A program made the translations under genes and the position numbers. DNA of 64,000 nt from Parabacteroides distasonis (GTDB lineage Bacteria > Bacteroidota > Bacteroidia > Bacteroidales > Tannerellaceae): positions 38,431 to 102,430 of the forward strand of contig SUXM01000009.1 in assembly GCA_015060925.1 (NCBI GenBank). The letters are read 5' to 3'. Below, one piece after another: positions 34,161-43,343 of this stretch (position 1 is its first letter; each line of letters starts with the position of its first letter). The notes beneath the pieces were generated by a model. It did no database searches, was not told the DNA's origin, and saw only the letters and a program-made list of their open reading frames with translations.

Positions 34161-35093
34161 TCAATATTCTTCCCGATACTTGCCTTCCCACTTATCTTCC
34201 ATTATATTTAGATAACTCCGGTAACGGGATTCACTGATATAATGTTGTTCAACAGCTTGAAGAACAGCACAACCAGGTTCATGGAGATGCGAACAGTTAT
34301 TAAACCGACAATCTGCAGAAAACTTAAATATCTCCGGGAAATAATGGGCAATCTCTGCTCCTTCCATCTCTATCGTACCAAACCCTTTGATCCCCGGTGT
34401 ATCAATCAGATAACCTCCTTCGGGCAGCGCTATCATCTCAGAGAAGGTGGTGGTATGCATTCCCTTATTATGATATTCAGAGATATCACCTGTACGCAAC
34501 TCTGCCTCAGGTATCAACTGATTGATCAAGGTTGATTTACCTACACCCGAATGTCCAGATAAAAGCGTAATCTTCCCCTGCAAAACAGCTCGCAGTTCGT
34601 CAATACCCTCCCCCGTCCGAGCACATAATTTTAAGCAAGGATAACCGATAGTCGTATAAAGATGGATCAAGCCATCCAACAATTCCTTCTCTTCCTCCTG
34701 ATAACGGTCGATCTTATTGAAAACCAACCTTACAGGAATCTGATAGGCTTCTGCAGTTGCCAAAAAGCGATCAATAAAGATAGTAGTTGTAATGGGATAA
34801 TTGACCGTTACGATCAGTAGTGCCATATCGACATTTGCCGCAATGATATGCGCCTGTTTGGATAGATTAGAGGCACGGCGAATGATATAATTCCTGCGTT
34901 CTTCTATCTCGGTGATGAAAGCGGTCCCTTCAGGGTTGATTTGTATCTCAACCCAATCCCCTACAGCAACTGGATTAGTCGTGCGTATCTCTTTTAAACG
35001 GAAATTACCTTTTATCTTACTCTCTACATCTCCCTTCTCTTCCGTCCGAACCGTATACCAACTACCTGTATTTTTGACAACTAAACCTTTCAT
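34161..35093 (-). CDS. rsgA: ribosome small-subunit-dependent GTPase A
   Basis: A 310-residue circularly permuted GTPase that helps mature the 30S subunit. An OB-fold leads (residues 1-70). The G motifs come in permuted order: NKIDR near 125 (G4), then [14 protein letters not shown] near 185 (G1), then DTPGIKGFG near 230 (G3). The C-terminal zinc knuckle is [14 protein letters not shown] near 265. Length is normal. It is transcribed leftwards after frr, beyond a strong terminator in the 110-base gap. I see no good promoter there, so expression may depend on readthrough or an unrecognised promoter. Confidence 0.96.
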   Translation of the reverse strand: MKGLVVKNTGSWYTVRTEEKGDVESKIKGNFRLKEIRTTNPVAVGDWVEIQINPEGTAFITEIEERRNYIIRRASNLSKQAHIIAANVDMALLIVTVNYPITTTIFIDRFLATAEAYQIPVRLVFNKIDRYQEEEKELLDGLIHLYTTIGYPCLKLCARTGEGIDELRAVLQGKITLLSGHSGVGKSTLINQLIPEAELRTGDISEYHNKGMHTTTFSEMIALPEGGYLIDTPGIKGFGTIEMEGAEIAHYFPEIFKFSADCRFNNCSHLHEPGCAVLQAVEQHYISESRYRSYLNIMEDKWEGKYREEY

Positions 35094-35120
35094 CTAAAAG
35101 ATCACCTTATTTAAAACAAA

Positions 35121-35183
35121 AAAGGACAGACTACCAGCAAAATCATCAAGTTTTCTTAATCTTTGGCTGGTAAGCCGTCCTTA
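35121..35183 (-). terminator. terminator between frr and rsgA
   Basis: On the minus strand, AAGGAC and ACCAGC pair with GCTGGT and GTCCTT around a long loop. A run of six T follows. It lies 21 bases after the frr stop. Confidence 0.7.
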
Positions 35184-35203
35184 AACATAATCTTTTTATA
35201 CAA

Positions 35204-35767
35204 TTAAACTGTCATAATTTCTTTTTCCTTTGCCGCATATAATTCATCGACTTTCTTGATATATTTATCATGAACCTTCTGAACATCAGCCTCGGCATCT
35301 TTTTCCACATCCTCTGGAGTACCCTCTGTCTTGATGCTCTTCTTTAACAATTCAATCGCTTCACGACGAGCATTACGCACACTAACTTTAGCACTTTCAG
35401 CCTCTTGCTTACACTGCTTAGCCAACTGTTTACGACGCTCTTCTGTCAATGGAGGGATACCCAAACGGATCACTTCACCATTATTCTCCGGAGTAATCCC
35501 CACTTCTGAGTCCAATATACCCTTTTCGATATCGCGAATAATCTTCTTTTCCCAAGGGGTTATCATAATGGTTCTTGCATCTGGGACAGTAACAGTCGCC
35601 ACATTTGTCAATGGGACAGGAGCTCCATAATACATTACTCTCACACAATCCAAAATTTTTGGATTGGCTTTACCTGCACGAATATGAGACAATTGCTCAT
35701 CCAAATATTCAATAGCAAAAGTCATCTTTTCTTCTGCTCCTCTTACATACTGTTTTATATCTGCCAT
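35204..35767 (-). CDS. frr: ribosome recycling factor
   Basis: A 187-residue protein that, with EF-G, splits post-termination ribosomes. Family markers are [20 protein letters not shown] near 29, [20 protein letters not shown] near 56, the [20 protein letters not shown] helix near 103, and the C-terminal helix [21 protein letters not shown] segment. The length is complete. It follows pyrH in the order pyrH-frr that is conserved in many bacteria, but has its own promoter in the 82-base gap. Confidence 0.97.
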   Translation of the reverse strand: MADIKQYVRGAEEKMTFAIEYLDEQLSHIRAGKANPKILDCVRVMYYGAPVPLTNVATVTVPDARTIMITPWEKKIIRDIEKGILDSEVGITPENNGEVIRLGIPPLTEERRKQLAKQCKQEAESAKVSVRNARREAIELLKKSIKTEGTPEDVEKDAEADVQKVHDKYIKKVDELYAAKEKEIMTV

Positions 35768-35791
35768 AATTCAATAATCATTCTTTAGTGG

Positions 35792-35799
35792 CAAAGATA
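35792..35799 (-). promoter_or_regulatory. -7 promoter element for frr
   Basis: The minus strand reads TATCTTTG (TAnnTTTG), 25 bases before the frr start codon. Confidence 0.6.
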
Positions 35800-35849
35800 G
35801 TAAAGTTTTTCTTTTTACAACCATTTCATGGAAAAACTCTTTCTTTTTT

Positions 35850-36560
35850 TTAATTATGAACCAAAGTTCCAATATTCTCTCCACTCATCACCTTCTTCAG
35901 GTTACCATTCGTATCCATATCGAAAACAATAATCGGCAAGTTGTTTTCCTTGCACATCGTAGTGGCAGTCAAATCCATCACCTTCAAACCACGATGGTAA
36001 ATCTCATCGTATGTAATATCGGAGAATTTCGTGGCTGTCGGGTCTTTTTCCGGGTCGGCCGTATAGATACCATCCACACGAGTTCCTTTCAACATCACGT
36101 CCGCCTCGATCTCAATGCCTCGCAAAGAGGAGCCGGTATCTGTCGTAAAGAACGGGTTGCCCGTACCTCCTGACATGATCACCACATTCCCCTGTTCTAA
36201 TAATTCTATCGCACGCCATTTATTATAAAACTCTCCTATCGGTTCCATGCGAATGGCGGTCAACACCTTTGCTTTCACCCCATGAGCCACCAACGCCGAA
36301 CTCAAAGCCAAGCTATTGATGACAGTGGCCAACATTCCCATCTGGTCACCCTTCACCCGGTCAAACCCTTTGGATGCGCCACTCAACCCACGGAAGATAT
36401 TGCCTCCTCCGATCACGATACCAATCTGGACACCCATCTCTGCAATCTCCTTGATCTGAACCGCATATTCATTCAAGCGGACTTCGTCTATACCATATTG
36501 TTTACTTCCCATAAGCGACTCACCGCTTAACTTCAATAGAATACGTTTATACTGAGCCAT
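35850..36560 (-). CDS. pyrH: UMP kinase
   Basis: About 236 residues from the ATG at 36560. The enzyme phosphorylates UMP to UDP and is an amino-acid-kinase-fold protein. KRILLKLSGESLMG at the start, IGIVIGGGNIFRG near 50, GTGNPFFTTDTGSSLRGIEI near 130 and DATE-like DPEKDPTATKF near 170 are visible. An ORF extension to 36593 would add 11 residues. It would begin inside the TACTTTTG promoter element at 36593-36600 and is therefore unlikely. The minus-strand order is pyrH then frr. Confidence 0.96.
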   Translation of the reverse strand: MAQYKRILLKLSGESLMGSKQYGIDEVRLNEYAVQIKEIAEMGVQIGIVIGGGNIFRGLSGASKGFDRVKGDQMGMLATVINSLALSSALVAHGVKAKVLTAIRMEPIGEFYNKWRAIELLEQGNVVIMSGGTGNPFFTTDTGSSLRGIEIEADVMLKGTRVDGIYTADPEKDPTATKFSDITYDEIYHRGLKVMDLTATTMCKENNLPIIVFDMDTNGNLKKVMSGENIGTLVHN

Positions 36561-36592
36561 ATCTTCTTTTTTTATGATTAATTGTTTACTCA

Positions 36593-36600
36593 CAAAAGTA
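36593..36600 (-). promoter_or_regulatory. -7 promoter element for pyrH
   Basis: The minus strand reads TACTTTTG, which matches TAnnTTTG. Transcription would start near 36586. This rules out the longer pyrH start at 36593 and supports 36560. Confidence 0.6.
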
Positions 36601-36725
36601 CAGTATTTTACCTATCCGACAAGAATCCTCCTTGGATATTTTTATTTTCAACAGCATTTATACGGAATGCTATCGCTTTTTTACGACCTTTGTAGGGTTA
36701 GTTAATCTTAAAAATAGTAGTCCAA

Positions 36726-37676
36726 ATGAATCGAAGAGAATTTACCGGGGCTTTATTCGCTTTAGGAGCAGTAGCCTTGTCTCCCATCGCCTGTAGCCCC
36801 TCACAAGGAGCACGAAAAGAGATAGATCCCAATCTGACTGTATTTCTTTCAGACATCCACATCTGCGGGGAAATGAACGAAGGGAAATCCCTCCATTACC
36901 CAAACAACCCTATCTCTTTGAAGGAGCAGGTGAATAAGATATTATCTTTAAATCCTCTACCGGCAAACGTCTTTATCTTTGGGGATGTTGCATGGGATTA
37001 TGGTTTGGAAGAGGATTATATCTATGCCAAAGAGTTACTTCAACCTCTAAAAGAGGCCGGTATCCAAATCACATTAGGACTGGGCAACCATGATCGTCGG
37101 GCAGCCTTCTTTAAGGTCTTTCCGGAATATGAACAAACCACCAAGGTGGCCGGCAGAGTTGTTTCGGTAGTGGAACTGCCTTATGCCGACTTTGTGATGT
37201 TGGATACACTCTCTGAGCTTCCTGAACTGCCCCCTCGGAAAAGCACAAACGTATCTGGTGAGTTAAACGAGGTACAACTGGAGTGGCTTAAGAGATTCTT
37301 AGCAGAGAGCAAACGACCGGTCTTCTTGGGAGCTCATCACCCGCTGGGCGATTTGCCTGCCTTAACGGAATTGATTACCCATTCACCCATCGTAGCAGGT
37401 TTTATCTGTGGGCATCTTCATATCTGGAGTAAAAAGGCCTACCTCCTTCGTCCTCGTAAACCGGAAAGGATGATCCCTGTCGTGGAACTTCCTTCGACCT
37501 TCTATGGCGATATCGGCTTTGCTACCTTCCGAATGGATCCTCAAGGAGCAATCCTCTCTTATAGCTCCCAAGGTTTCTGGTGGCCAGAACCTGCGCAGAA
37601 CCCGCCACCTCAATGGGAAGCTCGCCAAAAAGATTTGGCTAACGAGACATGTCGGTTTATCTTTAATAAGATTTAA
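36726..37676 (+). CDS. calcineurin-like metallophosphoesterase, exported
   Basis: A 316-residue protein. All the metal motifs of the family are present: FLSDIHICG near 40, IFGDVAWDYG near 87, LGLGNHDRR near 117, LGAHHPLGD near 203 and CGHLHIW near 226. The N-terminus MNRREFTGALFALGAVALSP resembles a Tat-type leader, and SPIACSPSQ gives a possible lipoprotein Cys, so it is probably on the periplasmic face or the membrane. The substrate is unknown. The end overlaps the end of convergent uvrA by 14 bases, so there is no room for a terminator between them. Confidence 0.92.
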   Translation: MNRREFTGALFALGAVALSPIACSPSQGARKEIDPNLTVFLSDIHICGEMNEGKSLHYPNNPISLKEQVNKILSLNPLPANVFIFGDVAWDYGLEEDYIYAKELLQPLKEAGIQITLGLGNHDRRAAFFKVFPEYEQTTKVAGRVVSVVELPYADFVMLDTLSELPELPPRKSTNVSGELNEVQLEWLKRFLAESKRPVFLGAHHPLGDLPALTELITHSPIVAGFICGHLHIWSKKAYLLRPRKPERMIPVVELPSTFYGDIGFATFRMDPQGAILSYSSQGFWWPEPAQNPPPQWEARQKDLANETCRFIFNKI

Positions 37677-40455
37677 GTCGTTTCAAGAATCGACCGGTAT
37701 AAGAATCGGGACAGGAGGCTATCTCCTCAGGGGTACCTGTACAAACCAGATAGCCGCCTTCCTTTCCCCCTTCGGGACCTAAGTCTATCACATAATCGGC
37801 ACACTTAATCACATCCATATTATGTTCGATAATCAACACTGTATGTCCCTTCTGTATCAAAGCCTGAAAGGCCTTTAACAGGGTCTTTATATCATGGAAA
37901 TGCAGACCGGTGGTCGGCTCATCGAAGACAAAGAGGGTCGCTTCTTGCTTTTCCTGACCTAAATAATAGGCCAACTTCACACGTTGGTTTTCTCCACCGG
38001 ACAAAGTGGAAGAGGTTTGTCCTAATTTGATATATCCTAAACCGACCTCTTGCAAGGGTCTTAATTTCTTCACAATCTTCTTCTCTTGCGCTCCCGGATA
38101 TTGCTCAAAGAACTCAATAGATTGGTTAACGGTCATTTCCAACACATCATAAATATTAACTCCTCTATATTCCACATCCAACACATCCTGCTTAAAGCGT
38201 TTACCATGACATACCTCACATTCAAGCGTGATATCCGCCATAAATTGCATTTCAACCGTAATTTTTCCTTCCCCCTTGCACTCTTCACAGCGTCCTCCCT
38301 CCTTATTAAAGGAGAAGTAGGCTGCCGAATAGCCCATCTGTTTCGCCAGCTTCTGTTCGCCATAAAGCTTACGTATCTCATCATATGCCCCGATGTAAGT
38401 AACTGGATTAGAACGTGAACTTTTACCTATCGAGTTTTGGTCAACAAACTCGATGCTTTTGATCAGATGCATATCACCCTCCAATCCCGAACAATCCACC
38501 ATCAACCGGGCTGCGTCATCCAGATAATGTTTGACTCCTTCATAGAAAATATCCCGTACCAAAGAACTTTTACCAGAGCCACTCACACCCGTTACTACTG
38601 TCATCACATTCAAAGGGAACTTTACATCAATACCTTTCAAATTATTCTTACGTGCCCCTTTGACCTCTATGTAATTGTTCCATAACCTACGGTAAGGAGG
38701 CAACTCGATCCGATCCTCCCCTGTCAAGTAACGAACCGTATAACTTTGAGTATTACTCTTTAGAAGATCAACTTCTCCTTGGTAAATCACTTCACCACCC
38801 AAACGTCCGGCTTTCGGACCGATATCGATAATATAATCGGCAGCCCGGATAATATCTTCATCATGTTCCACTATCACAACCGTATTCTCCAAAGCTTGTA
38901 ACTGCCGCAACACCTTTATCAACAGTTCCGTATCACGAGAATGTAACCCAATACTTGGCTCATCTAAGATATAAAGAGAGCCGACCAGACTACTACCCAA
39001 AGAGGTTGCCAAGTTTATTCGTTGGCTCTCCCCTCCCGAAAGAGAAGAAGAGAGGCGGTCCAAGGTCAAATAACCCAATCCTACATCCAACAAAAATTGC
39101 AAACGATTATGGATTTCAGTCAGTAACCGTTTGGCAACAGCCGCATCCGTCTCGTCTAATTGCAGTTGGTCAAAAAAGGCTTTAGCCTCCGTTATCGGCA
39201 AAGCGACCAACTCTGCAATATGTTTGCCTCCCACCTTGACATACAAAGCTTCCGGACGCAGACGAGAGCCTTTACAGGTCGGGCAAGTTGTTTTTCCCCT
39301 ATATCGTGCCTGCATAACCCTATATTGGATCTTATATAGGTTTTCTCCGACAAACTTAAAGAAATCATCAATACCATGCAGACCTCTCGCCCCATGCCAA
39401 AGAAGTTCCTTTTCTTTTTCTGTCAGTTCATAATAAGGACGGTGGATCGGGAATTTATACCGCTCACTATTAACAATAAAGTCCCTCAACCATTCTCCCA
39501 TCACCTCTCCTTTCCAACAAACAACCGCTCCTTGATATACGGAAAGACTCTTATCGGGTATCACCAAGTTTTCATCAATTCCCAACACCTTACCAAACCC
39601 CTCGCAAGTCGGACAAGCACCCAAAGGGTTATTAAAGCTGAACATTTGATCGGTCGGTTCCTCAAACGTCATGCCGTCAGCCTCAAACTTCTTTGAATAT
39701 TCCTTGACAATCGTTCCTTCAGAAGTATAAATACGCACGATACAGGTATCATGTCCTTCAAAAAAAGCCGTATCTACCGAATCAGCCAAACGGTTCTTCA
39801 AAGTCTTATCTTCGGATACAGCCAAGCGATCTATCAGTAGTTCTATCTGAGAAGAGGCCAACAACGTTTCATCATCCAATACCTCACCCATCCGGTACAC
39901 CGCCTCTCCAATAGACAAACGAGTGTACCCCTCCTTTTGCAAGATCTCCAACTGTTCTTTCATGCTTCGTCCTTCTGGCAATACTACAGGGGCATAGACC
40001 GCGAAACGGGTCCCCATCGGATAAGCCAACACCTCCTTAACAACATCACTCGCCTGATGCTTCTTGACCTCTGTCCCGGAGATAGGAGAAATAGTCTTCC
40101 CGATCCGGGCATAAAGCAAACGAAGATATTCATATATTTCCGTCGAAGTGCCGACTGTCGAACGGGGATTACGTGTATTTACTTTCTGTTCAATGGCAAT
40201 AGCCGGAGGTATTCCTTTGATATAATCACACTCAGGTTTGCTCATACGTCCCAAGAACTGTCGGGCATAAGCAGAAAGGCTCTCTACATAACGCCGTTGT
40301 CCTTCGGCATACAATGTATCAAAAGCCAAAGAAGATTTTCCACTGCCGGATAGTCCGGTGATAACAACCAACTTGTCTCTGGGTATCTCAACATCAATAT
40401 TTTTCAGATTGTTGACTCGAGCCCCCTTTATATATATAGAATTACTTTCGGACAT
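37663..40455 (-). CDS. uvrA: excinuclease ABC subunit A
   Basis: A 930-residue damage-recognition ATPase of nucleotide excision repair. Two ABC modules are visible. The first has Walker [21 protein letters not shown] near 32 and signature [15 protein letters not shown] near 465. The second has [19 protein letters not shown] near 630 and [15 protein letters not shown] near 820. Zinc ligands include CPTCEGFGK near 280, [14 protein letters not shown] near 392, and the long [29 protein letters not shown] finger near 730. The length is complete. It has its own promoter and ends inside the convergent metallophosphoesterase gene. Confidence 0.98.
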   Translation of the reverse strand: MSESNSIYIKGARVNNLKNIDVEIPRDKLVVITGLSGSGKSSLAFDTLYAEGQRRYVESLSAYARQFLGRMSKPECDYIKGIPPAIAIEQKVNTRNPRSTVGTSTEIYEYLRLLYARIGKTISPISGTEVKKHQASDVVKEVLAYPMGTRFAVYAPVVLPEGRSMKEQLEILQKEGYTRLSIGEAVYRMGEVLDDETLLASSQIELLIDRLAVSEDKTLKNRLADSVDTAFFEGHDTCIVRIYTSEGTIVKEYSKKFEADGMTFEEPTDQMFSFNNPLGACPTCEGFGKVLGIDENLVIPDKSLSVYQGAVVCWKGEVMGEWLRDFIVNSERYKFPIHRPYYELTEKEKELLWHGARGLHGIDDFFKFVGENLYKIQYRVMQARYRGKTTCPTCKGSRLRPEALYVKVGGKHIAELVALPITEAKAFFDQLQLDETDAAVAKRLLTEIHNRLQFLLDVGLGYLTLDRLSSSLSGGESQRINLATSLGSSLVGSLYILDEPSIGLHSRDTELLIKVLRQLQALENTVVIVEHDEDIIRAADYIIDIGPKAGRLGGEVIYQGEVDLLKSNTQSYTVRYLTGEDRIELPPYRRLWNNYIEVKGARKNNLKGIDVKFPLNVMTVVTGVSGSGKSSLVRDIFYEGVKHYLDDAARLMVDCSGLEGDMHLIKSIEFVDQNSIGKSSRSNPVTYIGAYDEIRKLYGEQKLAKQMGYSAAYFSFNKEGGRCEECKGEGKITVEMQFMADITLECEVCHGKRFKQDVLDVEYRGVNIYDVLEMTVNQSIEFFEQYPGAQEKKIVKKLRPLQEVGLGYIKLGQTSSTLSGGENQRVKLAYYLGQEKQEATLFVFDEPTTGLHFHDIKTLLKAFQALIQKGHTVLIIEHNMDVIKCADYVIDLGPEGGKEGGYLVCTGTPEEIASCPDSYTGRFLKRLKSY

Positions 40456-40479
40456 ACTATTTTTCCTTCAATTGAAATG

Positions 40480-40487
40480 CAAATGTA
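40480..40487 (-). promoter_or_regulatory. -7 promoter element for uvrA
   Basis: The minus strand reads TACATTTG (TAnnTTTG), 25 bases before the uvrA start. Confidence 0.6.
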
Positions 40488-40510
40488 GGAAAGTTATCAT
40501 TTTCTTATCG

Positions 40511-40518
40511 TATCTTTG
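40511..40518 (+). promoter_or_regulatory. -7 promoter element for the GHL10-C11 peptidase pair
   Basis: TATCTTTG matches TAnnTTTG, 59 bases before the start codon at 40577. It is divergent from the uvrA promoter. Confidence 0.55.
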
Positions 40519-40576
40519 TCTCAAATTATAGCTAAGTAATTCTGAAATAAATAAAAATATCAAACTCATAAACTTC

Positions 40577-42100
40577 ATGGTAACAAAATACCTCCACCTG
40601 TTAGCCATACTCCTGTTTTGTATGGCGACCTCTTGCAAAACGGTTCATCAAACATCCCAACAACCATTAAAAGAAAATGCCAAGCGAGAGTTTCGAGGAG
40701 CATGGATACAGACTGCTTTCCAAGGGGAATATCAAAGCATGACTCCTGCACAGATGAGAAAAGATTTCATACGCAAACTGAACTATCTACAGGCATGTGG
40801 TATCAATGCCATCATTTTCCAAGTACGTCCGGAGGCGGACGCTTTCTATCAATCGAAAATCGAACCTTGGAGCCGCTTTTATACTGGCCAACAAGGGATT
40901 GCTCCGGAAGGGAACTTTGATGTGATGGAATTCTTAATTAAAGAGTGCCACAAGCGTAACATGGAGTTTCATGCCTGGCTGAATCCTTATCGGGCGAGTA
41001 CAGCAGGGAACACACGTTTCGCCAAGAACCACATTTACCATAAACATCCGGAATGGTTCGTCACATACAACAAACAGATCCTCTTTGACCCGGGATTACC
41101 GGAATGCCGAGAATTCATCTGCCGGGTAGTCCGTGATATTGTTACCCGTTATGATGTCGATGCCATCCACATGGACGACTATTTCTACCCCTACCCTGTT
41201 CCGGGAGTCTCTTTCCCTGATGATAAAAGTTTCCGCCAATATGGTTTAAACAAAGGTTATACGAAGGCTCAACGGGGCGATTGGAGAAGGGATAATGTAA
41301 ACAAACTTATACAGGAACTTAAACATACTATCTTGTTGGCTAAACCTTGGGTTCGCTTCGGAATCAGTCCGTTTGGAATTTACCGTAACAAGAAGAGCAC
41401 GCCCGATGGTTCTGGTAGTAACACGAACGGCTTACAGAATTACGATGACTTATTTGCCGATGTGACCCACTGGGTCAAAGAGGGATGGATAGACTACAAC
41501 ATGCCACAAATCTATTGGGAGATAGGACATGCAGCCGCAGACTATATCACCCTTATCAAATGGTGGAACAAAAATGCTTACGACCGTCCACTTTATATCG
41601 GTCAAGATGTAGCCCGCACGATGAAAGCCGATCAATTGACTCGTAAGATGCTTTATGAGCGCTCTTTGTCAAAAGTTAGCGGCAACTGTTTTTGGCCGGC
41701 CAATGAACTCCTTTGGAACAACAAAGGAGTGGCAGATAGCCTTAAACAACATTACCATAAGTATCCGGCTTTAATCCCGGCCTATACGCACATGCATGAC
41801 CGTACACCGAAAGAGGTAAAAAAACTGAAAGCGGAATGGACTGCAGACGGCTATATTTTACATTGGGAGGCAAAACAAAGCCCAACCGATCCAGAGTTAG
41901 CCCATTACTTTGTTATTTATCGTTTTGAAGGGAAAGAAAAGGTAAATTTAAACGACCCATCCAAGATTGTCGCTATCACACGTGATACTCGCTACCAGCT
42001 TCCTTATGAAGATGGGGCACAAAAGTACCGCTATGTAGTTACGGCCGTAGATCGTTTTCATAATGAGAACAAAGGAAAAAGTAAAAAAGTAAAACTATAG
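40577..42100 (+). CDS. family 10-like glycosyl hydrolase (GHL10/DUF187), lipoprotein
   Basis: A 507-residue exported protein. The lipobox is MATSC at about residue 20, so the protein is probably anchored to the outer membrane. The catalytic barrel starts near residue 40 (REFRGAWIQTAF) and shows the GHL10 features NAIIFQVRPEADAFYQSKIE, EFHAWLNPYRAS, DAIHMDDYFYPYP near 197 and VRFGISPFGIYRNK near 255. A C-terminal fibronectin-like module begins near 415 (TPKEVKKLKAEWTADGYILH). Relatives are thought to act on peptidoglycan or other envelope glycans. It is 4 bases upstream of the C11 peptidase gene. Confidence 0.93.
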   Translation: MVTKYLHLLAILLFCMATSCKTVHQTSQQPLKENAKREFRGAWIQTAFQGEYQSMTPAQMRKDFIRKLNYLQACGINAIIFQVRPEADAFYQSKIEPWSRFYTGQQGIAPEGNFDVMEFLIKECHKRNMEFHAWLNPYRASTAGNTRFAKNHIYHKHPEWFVTYNKQILFDPGLPECREFICRVVRDIVTRYDVDAIHMDDYFYPYPVPGVSFPDDKSFRQYGLNKGYTKAQRGDWRRDNVNKLIQELKHTILLAKPWVRFGISPFGIYRNKKSTPDGSGSNTNGLQNYDDLFADVTHWVKEGWIDYNMPQIYWEIGHAAADYITLIKWWNKNAYDRPLYIGQDVARTMKADQLTRKMLYERSLSKVSGNCFWPANELLWNNKGVADSLKQHYHKYPALIPAYTHMHDRTPKEVKKLKAEWTADGYILHWEAKQSPTDPELAHYFVIYRFEGKEKVNLNDPSKIVAITRDTRYQLPYEDGAQKYRYVVTAVDRFHNENKGKSKKVKL

Positions 42101-42104
42101 AATA

Positions 42105-43238
42105 ATGAAACTAAAACTAATAACTCTGTTCTTTATCCTATGTTTAGGATGTATCGGTTGTACACAAAATGACGAACCGGAGCCTACCCCTATTCGCACG
42201 ATTTTAGTTTATTTTATTTCAAACAATAGTTTGGATAGTTATGCCTATTCTGACATTGAAGAGATGATTGCAGGAGCAACCAAAGAAAGCCTGAACGGAG
42301 GTAACCTGATTGTCCTCCATGCTCCTCGAAAAGGAGAACCGGAATTACTCCAAATCAAAGAGGAGAATGGTAAAACAAATAAGTTCCATATCCGAGACTA
42401 TGCCGGACTGGATCCAATCAATCCGAGTGAGATGAAAAAAATCATGCAGGATGTTGTAAACCTTTATCCCGCAGAAAGCTACGGTTTGGTTCTTTGGAGT
42501 CATGGAACAGCTTGGCTTCCCTCTGACTACCAACAAATGATGAAAGCATTCGGACAGGACGGAAGTAACTGGATGGAAATAGATGAGTTGGCACAAGGCT
42601 TACCGGACAATCTCTTTGAGTTCATCCTTTTTGATGCCTGCTATATGGCAAGCATTGAATGCGTATATGAACTGCGTCATAAAGCCAACTATATCTTAGC
42701 TTCACCTACTGAAACCATGGGAGATGGCTGGCCCTATTCGGACATGATCCCTCTATTGTTTACCGACAACCTACAATTAGAGCTTATCGGACAAACATTC
42801 TATGATTATTACAACCAAAGAGAAGGGAGTTGGCGAACTGCCACTGTCTCACTCACACAGACTGCGGCATTGGACGAGTTGGTAAACATTGTCCGTGAGA
42901 TTTTAGCAGACAAGAAAGAGAGTGATTTATTTGCCATTGACTACTCACAAATGCAACGCTTAGAGTTTTTGCCCAGAACTACCGGTCTGCTTTATGACTT
43001 TAAAGATTTTATTCATCAATTAGCGACAGACGAACAGTACAGTCGTTTTTCCCAAGCACTTGAAAATGCAATCATTTATGAAGCCCATACACCTAAGGCA
43101 TACTTCTCATATTTGAGCTATAGCTATCCCATCAAACAGTGCTGCGGATTAAATGTCTATGTACCCCAAAGCAATCAATCCCAACTTTTCGATTGGTACA
43201 AAAATAGAGTTAATTGGTACAAGGCTGTCTATCCTTAA
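42105..43238 (+). CDS. clostripain-related (C11) cysteine peptidase, lipoprotein
   Basis: A 377-residue exported peptidase. The signal peptide ends in a lipobox (LGCIGC, Cys at about residue 19). The catalytic His lies in GLVLWSHGTAWLPSDY near 130 and the catalytic Cys in FEFILFDACYMASIECVYEL near 180, with the usual spacing for C11. ILASPTETMGDGWPY follows as a family feature. C11 enzymes cleave after Arg or Lys and are often self-activated. It is the second gene of a pair with the GHL10 lipoprotein. A strong terminator follows. Confidence 0.92.
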   Translation: MKLKLITLFFILCLGCIGCTQNDEPEPTPIRTILVYFISNNSLDSYAYSDIEEMIAGATKESLNGGNLIVLHAPRKGEPELLQIKEENGKTNKFHIRDYAGLDPINPSEMKKIMQDVVNLYPAESYGLVLWSHGTAWLPSDYQQMMKAFGQDGSNWMEIDELAQGLPDNLFEFILFDACYMASIECVYELRHKANYILASPTETMGDGWPYSDMIPLLFTDNLQLELIGQTFYDYYNQREGSWRTATVSLTQTAALDELVNIVREILADKKESDLFAIDYSQMQRLEFLPRTTGLLYDFKDFIHQLATDEQYSRFSQALENAIIYEAHTPKAYFSYLSYSYPIKQCCGLNVYVPQSNQSQLFDWYKNRVNWYKAVYP

Positions 43239-43276
43239 CGGAAAAGACTAAAAGCGGTAAGCATTCTATCAATATC

Positions 43277-43317
43277 CGATGCCCATAATTTTTTTGTTCA
43301 ATGGGCATCGTTTTTTT
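43277..43317. terminator. terminator after the C11 peptidase, convergent with the lamin-tail gene
   Basis: CGATGCCCAT (43277-43286) pairs perfectly with ATGGGCATCG (43301-43310), and seven T follow on the plus strand. The T-rich loop gives only a weak signal for the minus strand. Confidence 0.85.
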
Positions 43318-43343
43318 ATCTCTTCACCAACCATTTGAAAGAC

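Noticed and set aside
39937..40353. 138-codon plus-strand open frame
   Set aside because: It is antisense to the N-terminal half of uvrA, with Cys- and Arg-rich composition and no signal.
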